Below are positions 21,634-33,835 of a DNA stretch of 64,000 nt, piece by piece. How positions within the stretch are numbered: position 1 is the stretch's first letter; each line of letters opens with the position of its first letter. Position numbers and translations under genes: made by a program. The notes beneath the pieces were generated by a model that ran no database searches, was not told the DNA's origin, and saw only the letters and a list, made by a program, of their open reading frames with translations. The DNA lies in NCBI RefSeq assembly GCF_000208865.1, contig NC_018392.1, forward strand, positions 806,001 to 870,000, written 5' to 3'. The DNA comes from Neospora caninum Liverpool. Its lineage: Eukaryota; Apicomplexa; Conoidasida; Eucoccidiorida; Sarcocystidae.

Positions 21634-24382
21634 CACTTTTCTGCTAAAGATAAGTACCAACTGGAAAATACCAAAGTAACGCTTGTATTTGATGTACCCC
21701 GAATCAAGTCAAAGTGCAGTCATGTCTTGGGGTCACTGAATAGCGGCACCTCAACTCTTCCGTCAGCGTCTAGCTCACTGCATTCATTACTGAAATCAGC
21801 AATTAAGCGTTTACCTGTAGAAGTGTAACAGCAGCTGCCTTGTGTTATTGTACGGTGAAAATAATGGAAGCCCTAACCTTCCCGTCAACTAGCTCAGTTT
21901 TTAATTTGTGTCTTGGCGGGTCGCCCTCGAAATTCGTCACTGTCATTGAGGACACCCTCAAGAAAAACAAGTTTGGTACATCGTATGGCGCCGATTCACT
22001 GCTTGACTAATTACAGACTCTCTGAGTAGGAGTTGAACGTACAGTTTTTCGGATGCGGCAGTCTTGATATACCGCTGAAGGTTGATGTAAACGGGCATCA
22101 TGCTCGTCGTCTGTCTGCTGTATGATGTGTCTGCAGAGTGAATGCCACATTTTGACATGTGAATCCCACCAACGCAGACAAAGATGCTTCAAACTGAACA
22201 GCGGCGGATGGTAGCATATCCAGGTGCTTGTCACTGATTCAGAAACTGCGACTCGTGAAATTTGGTATCCTTGCTGATTTGTAAGCAATAGCAGAGTGCT
22301 CGTAAAACAGACATTTTGTGGAAACCGTCTGGTGTTTTCTCGCCAGATTTGATCCGCCGATAGGTAGCAACAATAACAATTTTGTAGAGCAACAGAAGCG
22401 AGGCCTTCAGCTGTTGGTACTGCCTAGGCGGCGTTTTCGCTTTGAGCATCATGAATTTAAGTCAGTGGTAGCAGTAACCAACCCACACGGGCAAACAAAC
22501 TCTCGCCTGCTGATTTTTGGCCAGTGTCGCGTTGCAATTCGTTCTTTGGTGCATTCCTCATATTCGGTAAGCATGCTTTTCGGCGAGGTCCTTGTCAACA
22601 GGTGAGGACAGAGGCAGTAGCAACTTGTATCTGACAAGGTTTTGTTCAACACTTTTGTAGGCCGTGAGTGTGTCGACCGTGTGGAACAGCATCTCGCAGC
22701 CACTGGTCAGGGCAAAAGTCTGTGCCGACACGAGCTGGCTGGCTGAAACGAGGACTTTTAATATCCACATTTCACATTCAGTTGCTCACCTTCTGTCGAA
22801 CACTCTTCTTGTATGAGTTACGTTTGCCACGGCAGGGTTGAAGCTCAACCTTTCGCCTCCTGTTGACACAGCGCGTCCCGCCGTCGAATCGCGTCATGTC
22901 AAGCAAAAAATGCACGGGTCTTTATTGAGTGCCCCGCTGCCGGAAGCAGTTCCGTACTCAAAGAGAGCCAAAGTTAGCTGCCACGTTTTTGGTGACTCCT
23001 CTAATCGGCATGATGTCCTTTCTTTCAGACGCTGGTGCGCAGTAAGCTCACAACTTGCATGCACTGTCACGTATCATATACCTCCTGTTCGACTCACAAC
23101 TCGTGGGATCACTCGGTTGGGCCGCAGATGCTGTTGTCCTATTTCTTCAAGAGCCGAAGTTCTGAGTTGCCTTGCGCGCTGCAGTCGGTTGGCTGTCAGA
23201 CAGGAAAGGCTACCTCTGCCTGCGTGCGTCATTGTATCTCCTCTTACTATAATATCCATGCTCCCTTGATTCCTTTGTAAGCCAGGTAACACCACAGCAT
23301 TCCGTTTCCCAACGACGAAGCAGGCTCCAAAAGCACTGCAAGGGCTGAGTAAAACCACTGCAATTTCGTGTGTCGATACCACTGCGAACTATCCCAGCCC
23401 TCTTTTCTACGTGGACATGTCTTAAATTGTGCTAGTCTTTCGACCGTAGGCGACTGAATTCCAGGTGAAGTTTACGGCGCATGCTATAGAAAGCCAGCAA
23501 AGTTTTCGGCTGGCAATGCCTGAACAGAACTTTCCAAATTTGGTGTTCAGCCACTGAACGCGAGTCACGTAGCACCTGGGGCAGGTAAGCAGCGTTAGGA
23601 GTGTCACCAGGAAGACTTTTGTATATCTCCTGCTGGTAGAGTGTTTCAGAAGCTAAACAGGACGCAGCTACCCTCACCGGACTGTCACAAGAGCACTCGC
23701 TCAAGATAAGAGCTACTACGAACCTACAGCAGCTGTCTTAGTGTGGGCACACTGGGCTCTTTTGTGACGAGATTTGAGCTCCAAACGAGACCACAAGCTC
23801 CCCATCATGCATTAAACTGTTCTTGGGAGGCTAGGCAGTCTACGCTCTGTTGTCGCGGCACCCGTCCGTAACACGGACACCGGACTCGGGAAGCCGGAGA
23901 TGCCAAGCCTGCCGGCACGTAACTGGCGTGTAGTTCAGTGTTGTTACCAACTGCAGGGTGCACTGTCAGCTTAGATTGTAACTAATCCGCTTAGACGTGA
24001 TGTGCTAATGGACGTGTTCACAATACGGTCGCACGCGTACTTCTCGTTGAAAGCCGTCTCTACAACTACTTCTGCAACGCAGCAGTCCGGTGTCACCATT
24101 ACCAGGCTTTGCAGCATGGACGAGAGCTGGGGGGCATGGGAAAAAGCTACAGCAAAATGTCTTTTCGGATGAGCCATCGAACGCAGTTTCCGTAGGCTGC
24201 TGCTTTAGAATTTGTGGGACCAACTGTTCCTGGACACTCTGGCCAACTCCAACCTGGGGAAGAACGAGTTTGAGAGTGTCCACGCAACAAAGCCACTAGG
24301 ACGGGAAACAAAGGTTTAGCGAGAAGAGCCCGGACGACAAAAAACCGACCGTTTCAGACAAAAAAGACAGGAGGCAGTATGC
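21634..24382. other. Intergenic, possible isolated exon near 23.43-23.70 kb
   Basis: No gene could be assembled. A minus-strand open stretch at 23432-23704 encodes a polar sequence with YLPQVLRDSRSVAEHQIWK and follows a possible acceptor (CTGCCCCAG), so it could be the last exon of an unseen gene. A minus-strand frame near 22560-22770 begins with a hydrophobic segment but ends without support. The part next to 24383 should be the 3' UTR of RPL22. Confidence 0.35.
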
Positions 24383-26177
24383 CTACGCAGCGGTCTCATC
24401 TTCCTGAGGCATTTGGAAGTACCGCAACTCGTAAACTGTATCGCGGCTGCTGACCACCCGCATGAAGTCTCGCAGCATCTGCTTCTTGAGATACTTCTTC
24501 GTCAGGTACTGCAGGCGGCACCCACACAAAGGACGGAAACCAGCAAAAAATAACTATCTTGCGGGTATCAAACAATCCCAGGCAACCGTCAATGGTTCTT
24601 TCTGGCACACGCCTTCCCGCTTCGTTACCTTTTGCTACTGGCTTAAGGAACTGTATATAGGTGCAAAAACAGCCTTCCTATCTTTTATGGCGTCTACCTA
24701 TATCAATGAACTACAGAGAGGGTTGCACACGTCATAGGTGCCGCATCATTCACGACCAGCGCTGGTAGTCATAAAAATACACATTCCAACGCATTAACAA
24801 TAATGTCACCGCCGTCCCTGGATAATCGAAACAGTCGAACAGGTAACGTCGCCACACCCGCAAGCAGTCGCCGCTTCCTAAGCGCTACGATCCCGTTCAA
24901 ATACCATAGAACAGCAAAACGTCATCCTCTGAATCTGGTGACACAAAAAATGACTCACGTCAGCCAGCTTACCTTGATGTATCTCTTGGAGAACGGCAGT
25001 TCTGCAGTCACAAACACCTTCGCCTTTTCGCGCGAGACCTGGACGCGATCGCCCAGATTGTTGCACTTGCCATCTACCTTGATGTGCGTCTGCAAAAATC
25101 GTTCCTGCGACAGGCGACATTGATCGACAGGACAAACAACGGACTTCTCTGATCCAAGAAATTTTGGGTCATCCGTCAGTCAGGAATAGACCACAGACGA
25201 TGCGGAGGAACACTTTCGACTTGTGGGACTGGTCCTTGCAGTTCAGGGGGTGCGAGCGCGTTTGAACGTGAAGCCTTCCTAAACCCATGTGTACACACAT
25301 GCCTCTCACCATCTACTCTCGATCAGTACACTGTGAAACGAGAGAGGTCTGTGGCAATGTAAACAGCCCAACGCGACAATGGCACGGACTTTAGATCAGC
25401 ATGTTTCTCCATTTCTTCGACGAACCACCCCTCAAAGCATATATCCTCGGCCTCCGTACTCTCGTGAAGACAAAAAATAGCGAACGCATAAGATCAAACC
25501 GGTGACTATCATAAAATGTATTACGGTTGACAACAGCGACATGGCGAGTGTATGATGCGGGCAAAGCTGTTTTGGTGTACATGCCGATTAAGCACCATCG
25601 AAAGTAACTCCCACAACCAGAACGCAGCCATCAGAATAGAACCTCAGTAACTCCATAACATTCCTAGCACTGTGACACAAGAAGGGAAGCACTACTACGG
25701 AATTACTCGTATCCAAGCGCAAGGACTGGGGGGGGGGGGGGGGAGTGACCGTCTCTAGAGACTTGGGCGTAAATACGCGGGGACCAAACCATGGAAAAAT
25801 CCACCATGCCGGTGACCACGGAAGCAGATATAACGACGAAAAGAAAAATAGCGCAACAAAGAGTCAAAGATATACAACACACGAAACATTCTCGCAGGCG
25901 GCATTTACCACCACAATCGGATACGAGGGTGGGGCGACGAAACTTCGTGGCAAGTATCGCATTGCCATTGACCTGCTTGCATTTCTGTAAAGTCGCCCTA
26001 AATTCGCAGTTCTACCCCAAACGAAAAGCGTACCAGTCCCTTGGCCTCGATGATATTGTCGTCCACAGGTTTCTGGCAGTCGACAGTAAACTTCACCTTG
26101 ACCGGTTTCGCTGCAGCGCCTTTCTTCCCACCAGCACCACGGCCAGAGCCAGCCGCCCTCATGTGGGCCTTCGCCAT
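24383..26177 (-). CDS. RPL22: 60S ribosomal protein L22 (eL22)
   Basis: eL22 is an RNA-binding protein of the large cytosolic ribosomal subunit. Three minus-strand exons join in phase 0: 26177-26034 (48 codons), 25104-24973 (44) and 24508-24383 (41 plus stop), for 133 residues against about 128 in animals. The start MAKAHMRAAG leads into a Gly/Ala/Lys-rich tail. Family blocks follow in order: KFTVDCQKPVDDNIIEAKGL, then RFLQTHIKVDGKCNNLGDRV, then VFVTAELPFSKRYIKYL, then TKKYLKKQMLRDFMRVV, then DTVYELRYFQ, with a short acidic end. Intron 1 carries a 16-base G run (25728-25743, C on the transcript). A GCATGC hexamer lies about 200 bases upstream of the start codon. It is close to, but not an exact match for, the element described in Toxoplasma ribosomal protein promoters. 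Confidence 0.96.
25728..25743. repeat. 16-base poly-G tract in RPL22 intron 1
   Basis: Sixteen consecutive G on the plus strand, read as C in the RPL22 pre-mRNA. It is probably length-polymorphic and prone to sequence error. Confidence 0.8.
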
Positions 26178-27802
26178 TCTGTTCTCTGGTGGACAGAAGA
26201 AGTGAGAAGAGAGCCGGCAGAGGAAGCTGGAAGCTAACTACGAAAGATTTGCAGCAACGACATAAAGGAAAGTTACCTAAGAAGCCGCTCTGCCTCTGCG
26301 AAGACATACAGGTCGCATGACAAGCATCGGCGGCACGAGAGTTTACATGCGCCGACGAAGAGTCGCTGGCGACGGGCATGCTGTACTCGTAGGCCGGCTT
26401 AAATTCGAGCATTGCTAGGCGCACTCCGAGCAGGACAAAAATGTTCGACATGCGGCGCTGTGTTCCGCTTTTTACGGTCCGGACTATCTGCCCCGGGAAC
26501 AGACGGATAGTGTGCATATCTAGGCGTCGAATAATTCCAAAAAGGAAATAACGTTGGTTTCAATACACAGCCAGTGTGTGTGAAACACTCGCAGCAGGCG
26601 GCAACTCATATGAAACGACTATGCTGACCGGGACACAGCTCCTCCGAATGCATTCCATTATGAACCGGCGACCTCGCTGCCCACCCGGAAAGTTACGTGA
26701 CTAGATTTGCTTTTGGTCGACTGTAGTGCCATCTTGCGTATGAGACTCCCGTCATATTGCCGGGGCAAAAACCAGAAGATGAGGGGGCCTTGAACTTCAG
26801 GACACAGCAGCGCCTCGCAATAGCGGTGCCAACGATCTTGGCGGCTGCCGCGCTGTGGGTCGATCCAGAGTTCCAAACGCTGCTGCTTGATCATTCTCTC
26901 GTTTTGCTTTGCACGTGACCCCCAAAACTGCTTTGAACTCTGGCCGACACAAAGCGCTCTGACAGAATACAACTTCATGGAGTGGGTGCCTGGGCTGGTG
27001 ACAACGACAAGGACTACCATTACAAGCTCCTCGCCGAAGCGCTAGGGCGTACTAACCCGCAGCTCACTTGGTTGATGCTCTAGCTACACAAAGGCAGAAA
27101 TGCTTTGCAGTTGCGGTGCCCCCCCCCCCTCCCGCTGAAACGCTCGCAAGACAGCCATGCTTCAGCAGGTGGTCTAGTCGCATGTACACAAGCCTCTGCA
27201 TGCAGTCGCAGGAGAAAAGCAAGTGTTCCGAGCATCGTTGAGATTGTCCAGGGTTGTAAGAAGCGGCACACAAGTAGTTCGTTGTGAACACAGCACTTGA
27301 CTCTGTAACCGAGCACAGCTCGGGATTCCCTTGTAAAGTCCGAATCACTGCTCAACCGGTTCGAAACAGAACAGCGCTAGCTCCGTCTCCCGGTTCAGTG
27401 CAGTGGAGTTGCCCAACGTGCTATGTCGAAACGAGGGAAAACAACCCTCCTGTTGAGAATTATGGCGATGATCCTTCTTTTTGCAAGCACATCCAGCACC
27501 AGAGGAGGCTCGGGAGTGCTTTTCTTGTGACAGAAGATGGAAGAGCATTGACTGCGTTGGTTGCAGCGCTTCATGCAACAGTGTCATAGCCCCTAGCTCG
27601 TAGAATTATCCACGGTAGATTCGAATGATAATTCGCTCCAGCACCTCCAGCACGAGCAAGATTAGGTGCGGCCAAAGCAGTGTTCACCATCTGTCAGACC
27701 ATGGGTGCCGCACGATCAGAGGCTCGTCATGACATTAACTGCTGAACGCGCTGGACGACACTCTGCTCGGAAACATTCCTTCCTAATTCCAACAAGGTCC
27801 CA
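26178..27802. other. Intergenic between RPL22 and the alveolin gene
   Basis: This is the upstream flank of RPL22 and the downstream flank of the alveolin gene. Frames of 120-217 codons occur on the minus strand at 26658-27020 and 25864-26517. The second simply runs through the RPL22 first exon in another frame. Neither has recognisable motifs. A C run at about 27120-27130 is the only low-complexity feature seen. Confidence 0.45.
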
Positions 27803-28438
27803 TCACCTGACGAGGTTTTTCTCATCGGTGGGTATTTGACAAGTGCAACGATTCTGTTCCCGCTCGGCCGATTGCCCGCCGTGATCCTGTTGTGGAAGCG
27901 GCATGAGTGGGGCAGGCTCAAAACGTACCACTTCCTGGTAACATGGTACCTCTACATATCTATCGACGTACTTTATCTGCGGCCTCTCCTTATACTCCAC
28001 TTTTTCGACTGTCACTGGCTTCGCTTTGTAGATAGTTCGTTCTTGAATCGTTTCTTTTGGGACGTACGTATACGTATACCGGATTTCTGGAACCTCTTCA
28101 TACTTGTCGACATACTTGACGTATGGCTTCTCGACGACTTTGTGCACTGTCTTGTGGACAGACCGTGGAACTTCGACGATTTTCTCTTCGTAGGTGATCT
28201 TAGGCACGTATCTGTCCACTGTCTTTACCACAGGAACTTGCACGTATTTCGTCTTTGTGTCTACTGGCTGCAGTAGGACAACTCGAAGCCAATCTCGAAC
28301 ACTATTCTGTTCGATGACTCTAGGTTCGAGCACTCGGCAGTCCACGAAGTCCTGCTTCCACGGTCGACGATGAGAGAGTCCATATGCACCAAGAATGTAC
28401 TTCCTCTGCCTCCAACTGTCTTGCTGGCAACAGCTCAT
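27803..28438 (-). CDS. Short alveolin-repeat (inner membrane complex) protein
   Basis: Alveolins are filament proteins of the subpellicular network under the apicomplexan and alveolate pellicle. A single exon gives 211 residues. From about residue 62 to 165 it is rich in Val, Pro, Lys, Tyr and Glu in repeated short units: KYVQVPVVKTVDRYVPK, EEKIVEVPRSV, KPYVKYVDKYEEVPE, YVPKETIQERTIYK, VEKVEYKERP, KYVDRYVEVP. EKIVEVP-type units are diagnostic of the family. The start MSCCQQ puts two cysteines at positions 3 and 4, and CTC occurs near the C-terminus (198-200). Such end cysteines are common palmitoylation sites that attach IMC proteins to membrane. The frame opens slightly upstream at a GTG, but the ATG at 28438 is the natural start. 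A splice near the end (CAG before GTGATG) cannot be excluded. I do not assign an IMC number. Confidence 0.88.
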   Translation of the reverse strand: MSCCQQDSWRQRKYILGAYGLSHRRPWKQDFVDCRVLEPRVIEQNSVRDWLRVVLLQPVDTKTKYVQVPVVKTVDRYVPKITYEEKIVEVPRSVHKTVHKVVEKPYVKYVDKYEEVPEIRYTYTYVPKETIQERTIYKAKPVTVEKVEYKERPQIKYVDRYVEVPCYQEVVRFEPAPLMPLPQQDHGGQSAEREQNRCTCQIPTDEKNLVR

Positions 28439-29957
28439 GATGGCCACTATTCACGAGAGTCAACCAAGCTAAATTGGTGAATGCCAAGATTAGTTTGAGG
28501 TGGAAAATGGTGTGTAGTTCTTCAATGAGGCAATCCACCACTTAGCGAAAAGAAGATGTGGAACAGAATCCAGACCGATTCGGAGCAGCCTCGGGACAGG
28601 CTCGCCTGGGAAGCGATGTGCACCCTACAGCCGTATGGGCCAGGACAACCCGAAGGACATGGAGCTTCCCGATAGAAAAAAGTGGAGACGTGGCGCAGGT
28701 TTGGAGAAATAAATGTTCCAGAGTGTCAAGCAGATATTTGCAACGAAAAAAAGATGAAGCTGACCGGGTTTACCAGCAGACACCTCATCACATTGTAGCC
28801 CTCAAGGAAACGAATAACATGGTGGCCTGGTTGTATTATGGATATGACAGACGATGAGCAAGGTATACACCCTGGTCGATTGAGATGATGTCACGCGACA
28901 AACGGCCTTCAACTGAAACAAACTCTGCATTAACTTGACAGCTTGATAGGTCAACGGGAACTCAAAACCGTAAAGAAAATGCAATGAGAAAGCTTCAGGT
29001 CACCGTGCCTCTGATCGTTGAAATTAGAATCCTGTGGCTGGTCATCGCCTTGGGATACCGAGACCAATCCGGGTGACCGCGCGGACGTCTGAGTCCTTTC
29101 CGGGGGCTCTCAGGGGGGCGTCGATTTCTAGCAGATGGCGATTTCGAGACATTGCGCCATGAGGTGACAGTGTGATCACAGCTCCGGCATGCAAGAGCTG
29201 TAAGGTCACCGCTGACGGATTACCTCTATTTGTGACGTGTCCCTTTCCCCACGTTATGAACCACAATTAAATTGGCCAGCTCCACGTGTCACAAGATATC
29301 CCGAACAACTTCGCTTTCTCAACACTAGACGGCTGCTTTTTGCTTGTCAGTGCCCCGGAAAAAACAGCGCGAGCTCGATGTTCGGAGCCGACCTCTGCCG
29401 CTAGCCATTCTCCGGGATGACTCGACAGGGAGGAGCTCAAGCGCCGCCGACGTTTGCGTCATTTATTTTCAGACGTTCATGTTTGTGGCAAAGAAGTTTC
29501 TTTTCCCCATATTTCTTTGTTGGAGGTGTTTTGGAATGACTTGGAAAGCCGTAGCAATGAAATCGTAAAACCACTGTAAGTCACCAGTGGAGTCGTGTTC
29601 TGTCTCGTCTGTCCCGGTTCGCGCTTACCTGTGTCGTAGTGTGTGCCCGTGCAACGGCACATCGTCTTGTCTGTGGCTTGTGATTAGTGATTAGTCACAC
29701 CACATGACCATCACCCACCTCGCCCGTTTGTACAGTCCTTCTCGAGAGCAAAACGCGGGGCTGTGATCTACGGAGATGAACGTTTCCGCCTACTGTGTAT
29801 AGTTCTTTCGTTTTGACGGGCGGGTGGACTTGCAAACTATTCGTTGCGACCCATCAGTTATGCACATAGCCATGACTCAGTAGATGAACTTCTGGAACGC
29901 CTCAGGTTTCGCAAGTCTGCCTTCTCCCAGGCGTCGCCTGGAAGCGATCACCTCAAA
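28439..29957. other. Intergenic between divergent alveolin and secreted-protein genes
   Basis: Short frames only, on both strands. It should contain the promoters of the two divergent neighbours. No clear motif or repeat was noticed. Confidence 0.5.
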
Positions 29958-31370
29958 ATGGCACCTACGCCGGCCAAACGTTGTACATGGGCACGGACAT
30001 CTATTCCAGCGGCCTGGTTGTATATCGTGCTCATCGCTTTGTTGGCATCTAGCTGGTCTGCCATATGCACAGCCTCATCCATGAGGACAACTCGTGATGT
30101 GCGCCTCGAGTCTGCATTTTCGGGCCGTGCACGGCCAGCGAATTTGCCTTCTAATGTGGTATCACCCCAAGGTACCTCCTGGAGCAACGCACCGCAGACC
30201 ACCATCCTGCCCCTGCTGGTTCGTCACCCGCTCGGAAGAGGCAAAACGTCGTGGGCTGAAGTACGAGAGGAGAATGATGTCTCAAACGTACCCCAAAGTA
30301 TCAGTCCATCTCGTCTATACCACAGTGGCTCGCCGGGCGATGGAAGTACTGGCCCCATCGCACTCTCATCTGAGTCTCTCGACCCTGACCGCCTAGCCAT
30401 GTTGCATGACAATATTCAGAGCCGTTTCTCTGGTGAGATTTCGCCAGTGGAGCAGTCGCCGTGCATGGTTTCCTCCTTAGCATATTTGCTCAGCGGTATT
30501 CCGCGACACTCGCAGGCTACCCGCGAGGCAGGAAGGGCGCCCTTGGACACGGAACATCTTATCTCGCTGCTCAACCAAGCCTCGGATAACGAGCAGAAGC
30601 AGGCCTCTGACATCCATTGTTCAGTGATGGGTGCAATATTCTCACACTTGCCTCACCTACAAGAGCCTCCACAACTCGCCCCTGGGAACGTCCCGCCCAC
30701 TAAACCTTTGTTTTTTGGGTCTCCACCGATTGGAAGCGGTGGTCAACCTGGTGGGGCTGTGAATGAGGATACCGCGAATCAACTGTTTACCGCCTTCAAG
30801 AAGTTCGTCGAGGGTGGCATGCCTGTGAACGAAGCCATGGAGGAAGCAGTGTTGTACGCCGACAGGAAAATCCATGATTATTGCAAATTGCGCGGTCTCG
30901 AGTGTACCAATTTCCGTGAGTTAGCCCGTGATCTTCCTGAAATTGTCGACGAATGGCCTTTATTCAAGATGCTCAGCGATATCTCAAATGGGATAGAACA
31001 CCTGGAGGTAGATCCAACATATTTCTGACCCCTGTTAATCAGCGGCGTAATGCCGTACCCGTTTCTTTCCTCCATAAAATATATTTTGCATTGTGCGCAG
31101 GCAGTCGTCAGCGGAAGGACAAGAGACGACCTAAGGGCTGGTAGTTTCCGTGTCTCAGGCGACAACCAGGAGGCCTTGCACGTTAAACAGTCCGAAGGGC
31201 CAGAGCTTCCTACGCACTTCCTGACATCAGTGATCTCGCCGATGACAACCTTCCTATCGGCACTTGAGGGAGATCTCAAGGGATCGCTCGACAGCCTGGA
31301 CAAGGCTCTGGGCGGTAACACTACACAACCGACTTCCCTTTGGTCTCCGGTCCACTTCGATGCTCTGTAA
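29958..31370 (+). CDS. Predicted secreted protein, unrecognised (first of a tandem pair)
   Basis: Two exons, 29958-31007 (350 codons, donor GTAGAT) and 31101-31370 (acceptor GTGCGCAG), join in phase 0 to give 439 residues. If the intron is retained, the frame ends seven codons after the exon 1 boundary, at 31028. The chosen ATG (CAAAATGG context) leads into a signal peptide with hydrophobic core at residues 17-32 (PAAWLYIVLIALLASS) and a probable cleavage after SAICTAS. The mature part has no further membrane span, few cysteines, a Pro/Ser/Gly-rich first half and a more ordered second half with DTANQLFTAFKKFVEGGMP and EEAVLYADRKIHDYCKL. Coccidian proteins of this design usually go to dense granules, rhoptries or micronemes. 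Which one cannot be told. The downstream neighbour on the same strand also starts with a signal peptide. Confidence 0.72.
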
Positions 31371-31658
31371 GATACGAACTGTCTGTGTCCCGTGTAAGGA
31401 ACAACCCGTAATAGGCCTATCCAAACGTCACACGCACAACGACTGTTATGCGACCAAGTAGATCCTCTGCTGTTCAGAAAGTTCATTTGTCAGCATCACC
31501 AAAAGTCCCATGCGTTGTCAACCGTAAAAGTGAGCAGCGGCTGTTTACGTTGCCGACTAGGTTCTCTTTATGGGACCAGCCCAAGCAACGAAAAGCCATG
31601 TTGTGCGGCTCTCGGTCTGTTTATAAAGAAAAAAAGCTTGGAGTGAACGAGAAGGATC

Positions 31659-33093
31659 ATGGCAGCAACAGGGGTCCTATACTGTCGAACATGGTGGCTG
31701 GTTTTCTTTTGCGGTGTATTTGATTCCACTTCATGTAGAACTGATCCTTCTAGAACTGATGAATGCCTTTTGGTGGAGAAACGCACACCTGACTCGCTGG
31801 CTAGGTGCAAGACCATGGTAGTGGAAATCCCGATGCCGCCATACGACTTGGACAACATCTCCAGCGGCACCTGGGAGAAAGGGGATTTTCCTGGTAAGGA
31901 GCCGCATCTGCTTTCTTACTGACCGGACCAACGACCTTCTGCAGCGGCAGCATGTGCGTGAACTACTTCGCATTTTATCTCCCACGAACTGCCCTTCCGG
32001 GGTTCGGGTTCATCTATGTGCCGTCCGACAAGAGAAAAGACCATTGTCATTGCACAGTGATATCGTGATGTCGCATGTGGGAGAAATATTTCCAACAAAA
32101 GTATGTCTTGTGTCTCCTTGTGCCATTTCTGATTTTCAATGCAGAAAGGTTGCTTGTGTGGGGTTTTGAGCTCTCCTGCCGTTCTCACCTGGAATGCGCT
32201 CAAAACATACGCCAAGCGCGGCCGGACCTTTTCGATGGGATCTATTTGTACGATGGCGTAGATCCTTACGGAGCCGTCATTTACGTGAAAAATGTTCCCG
32301 ACAAAAATGTGTTGTTGGAGGACGGGTCGCGAATCAAGAATCTTTATCTGATTTGCTCAATACCCGATGCTGGCGGGGTTTCGAGACAACAACTCCCTTG
32401 GGCCGCGATCCTTCCCAATGAGTCTAGCCTCGGTGTAGGTGCTTTAGAACAATAGCTCCTGCGGATGCACAAACGATAGGGCTATCGTAGTTGCACGGGT
32501 GGCGACTGGCATTGCTTTTTCGAGAACCTCCACTGCCTGGACCGATGTTTCAGGAGGCATTCGCGAGTGTATGGCTAGCTGTGCACCTGGTTGGTTTGGA
32601 TAGTACCGACTGTCGATAAGAACCGATATCGCACCAGCCACTTCTCTCTTCGTATTTTTCGCTAGTGATTCTGGCAACCGAAATCCGGTCCCGTAACCGC
32701 GCGAAAAAAACCGTCTGGTAAAAATGATGCAGGAATTTGACCGGCAGCGCTTCTTGTATGCCTTCCTGTGTGCAGAACTTCGGACGCAAACCTTACCCGT
32801 TCGCATATATCAATGCTGCTGACATGCCGGTTCCTCCGCAATCTACCGCCGGTGTGGGGAGTCCCGTCGATGCTCTGCAGGATGCCTCACAAATGTCACG
32901 ACTCATGTACAGCCGGACCAGATGGCACTTGGTTCCTCCCGGTGAAGCAACTCAAGCAATCCGATTTTTCCCAGCTCTCGTGAAAGTAAGGGTCTTGGTC
33001 CACTACCAGTTTACAGACGATACTGACGGTAACTGTGGGGAGTCAATGGACGATAACTTCGTCAAATGGAAGAACGTGTTCCATGTCATATAA
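31659..33093 (+). CDS. Predicted secreted cysteine-containing protein, unrecognised
   Basis: Three exons fit by phase: 31659-31893 (phase 1, donor GTAAGG), 32145-32434 (acceptor CAATGCAG, donor GTAGGT) and 32776-33093 (acceptor CTGTGTGCAG), giving about 280 residues. The N-terminus has a short hydrophobic signal (CRTWWLVFFCGVF). The mature part contains about eight cysteines and the recognisable stretches WGFELSCRSHLECAQNIRQ, LYDGVDPYGAVIYVKN, KPYPFAYINAADMPVPP and RFFPALVKVRVLVHYQF. No domain family is evident to me. A second good donor (GTAAGG after ALVK, at 32989) could send the transcript to an exon near 33.3 kb, but I could not make the phases agree, so the unspliced end at 33093 is preferred. 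No membrane span is visible after the signal peptide. Confidence 0.6.
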
Positions 33094-33835
33094 TCTATAC
33101 AGCATTCGGAGACAAATAGGACATACCCGAGCTGAAATGGGTTGCTGTGCGCGTGCACAGCTTCTCCCTCAGTCCAGCTGGTGTAGTGGCGGATGTGTAT
33201 TCTTTGTATGCTTTCCCTCTGAACATGCTTTGTAGGTAAAACCTATCTAAGAAGGATGTGCAATATCTCAATCCAACTTTGTTGAGCGGCGAAGTAAACA
33301 CTTTGCTACATTGACTTCGGCAGGTATCTCCATCTTGAAAGGTCGAGATTTTAGCAAGTCCAGGGATGACCAATCTATCGTTGCACAGAACTCATTTCCG
33401 AGACGAAGAAAAGCAGGCGGAGAAAACATTGTCGTCATCTGTTTTCGTTTCTCCGGCAAGCGACACATCAGTTCACACACCATGGTTCACCGCTGAGCCA
33501 CGAAACAAACTCCAGTATAGAAAGCTAGCAATTGTTGCCATAACACATTCTGTTTGGTAAAGTGTACACATGTGTTGACGTGGCGAACGCCAGTCGCTGA
33601 GGCATTTTTATTCGCCCGGACTGCTGCTCGAGATGCCTCTGCGGAAGAGGACTCTCTGCGGGGAATGATGGATTTGAGCCTGTAACCAGAAACCGGCCGA
33701 TTTGTTTTTGCATTTCAAGGACAGCATTTGTGTGCGTTTCAACGTCATACAGTGCACATAGAAGGTTAAACTGCACTACGTTCAAACTTTACACTGGATA
33801 CCTACAATCGTGATGTCTTTGTCGTTTATGTAAAT
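33094..33835. other. 3' flank with a possible extra exon at about 33.32-33.50 kb
   Basis: A plus-strand open stretch after TTCGGCAG near 33323 reads ISILKGRDFSKSRDDQ and ends at about 33496. It looks coding, but its phase does not join the donor in the preceding gene. Nothing else was noticed. Confidence 0.3.

Noticed and set aside
24005..24283. 92-codon minus-strand frame after RPL22
   Set aside because: Lies in the probable 3' UTR of RPL22 with no start context or motif.
27345..27365. CCGGTTCGAAAC resembling a tRNA T-arm
   Set aside because: No pairing stem on both sides, and no matching D-arm, anticodon arm or acceptor stem nearby.
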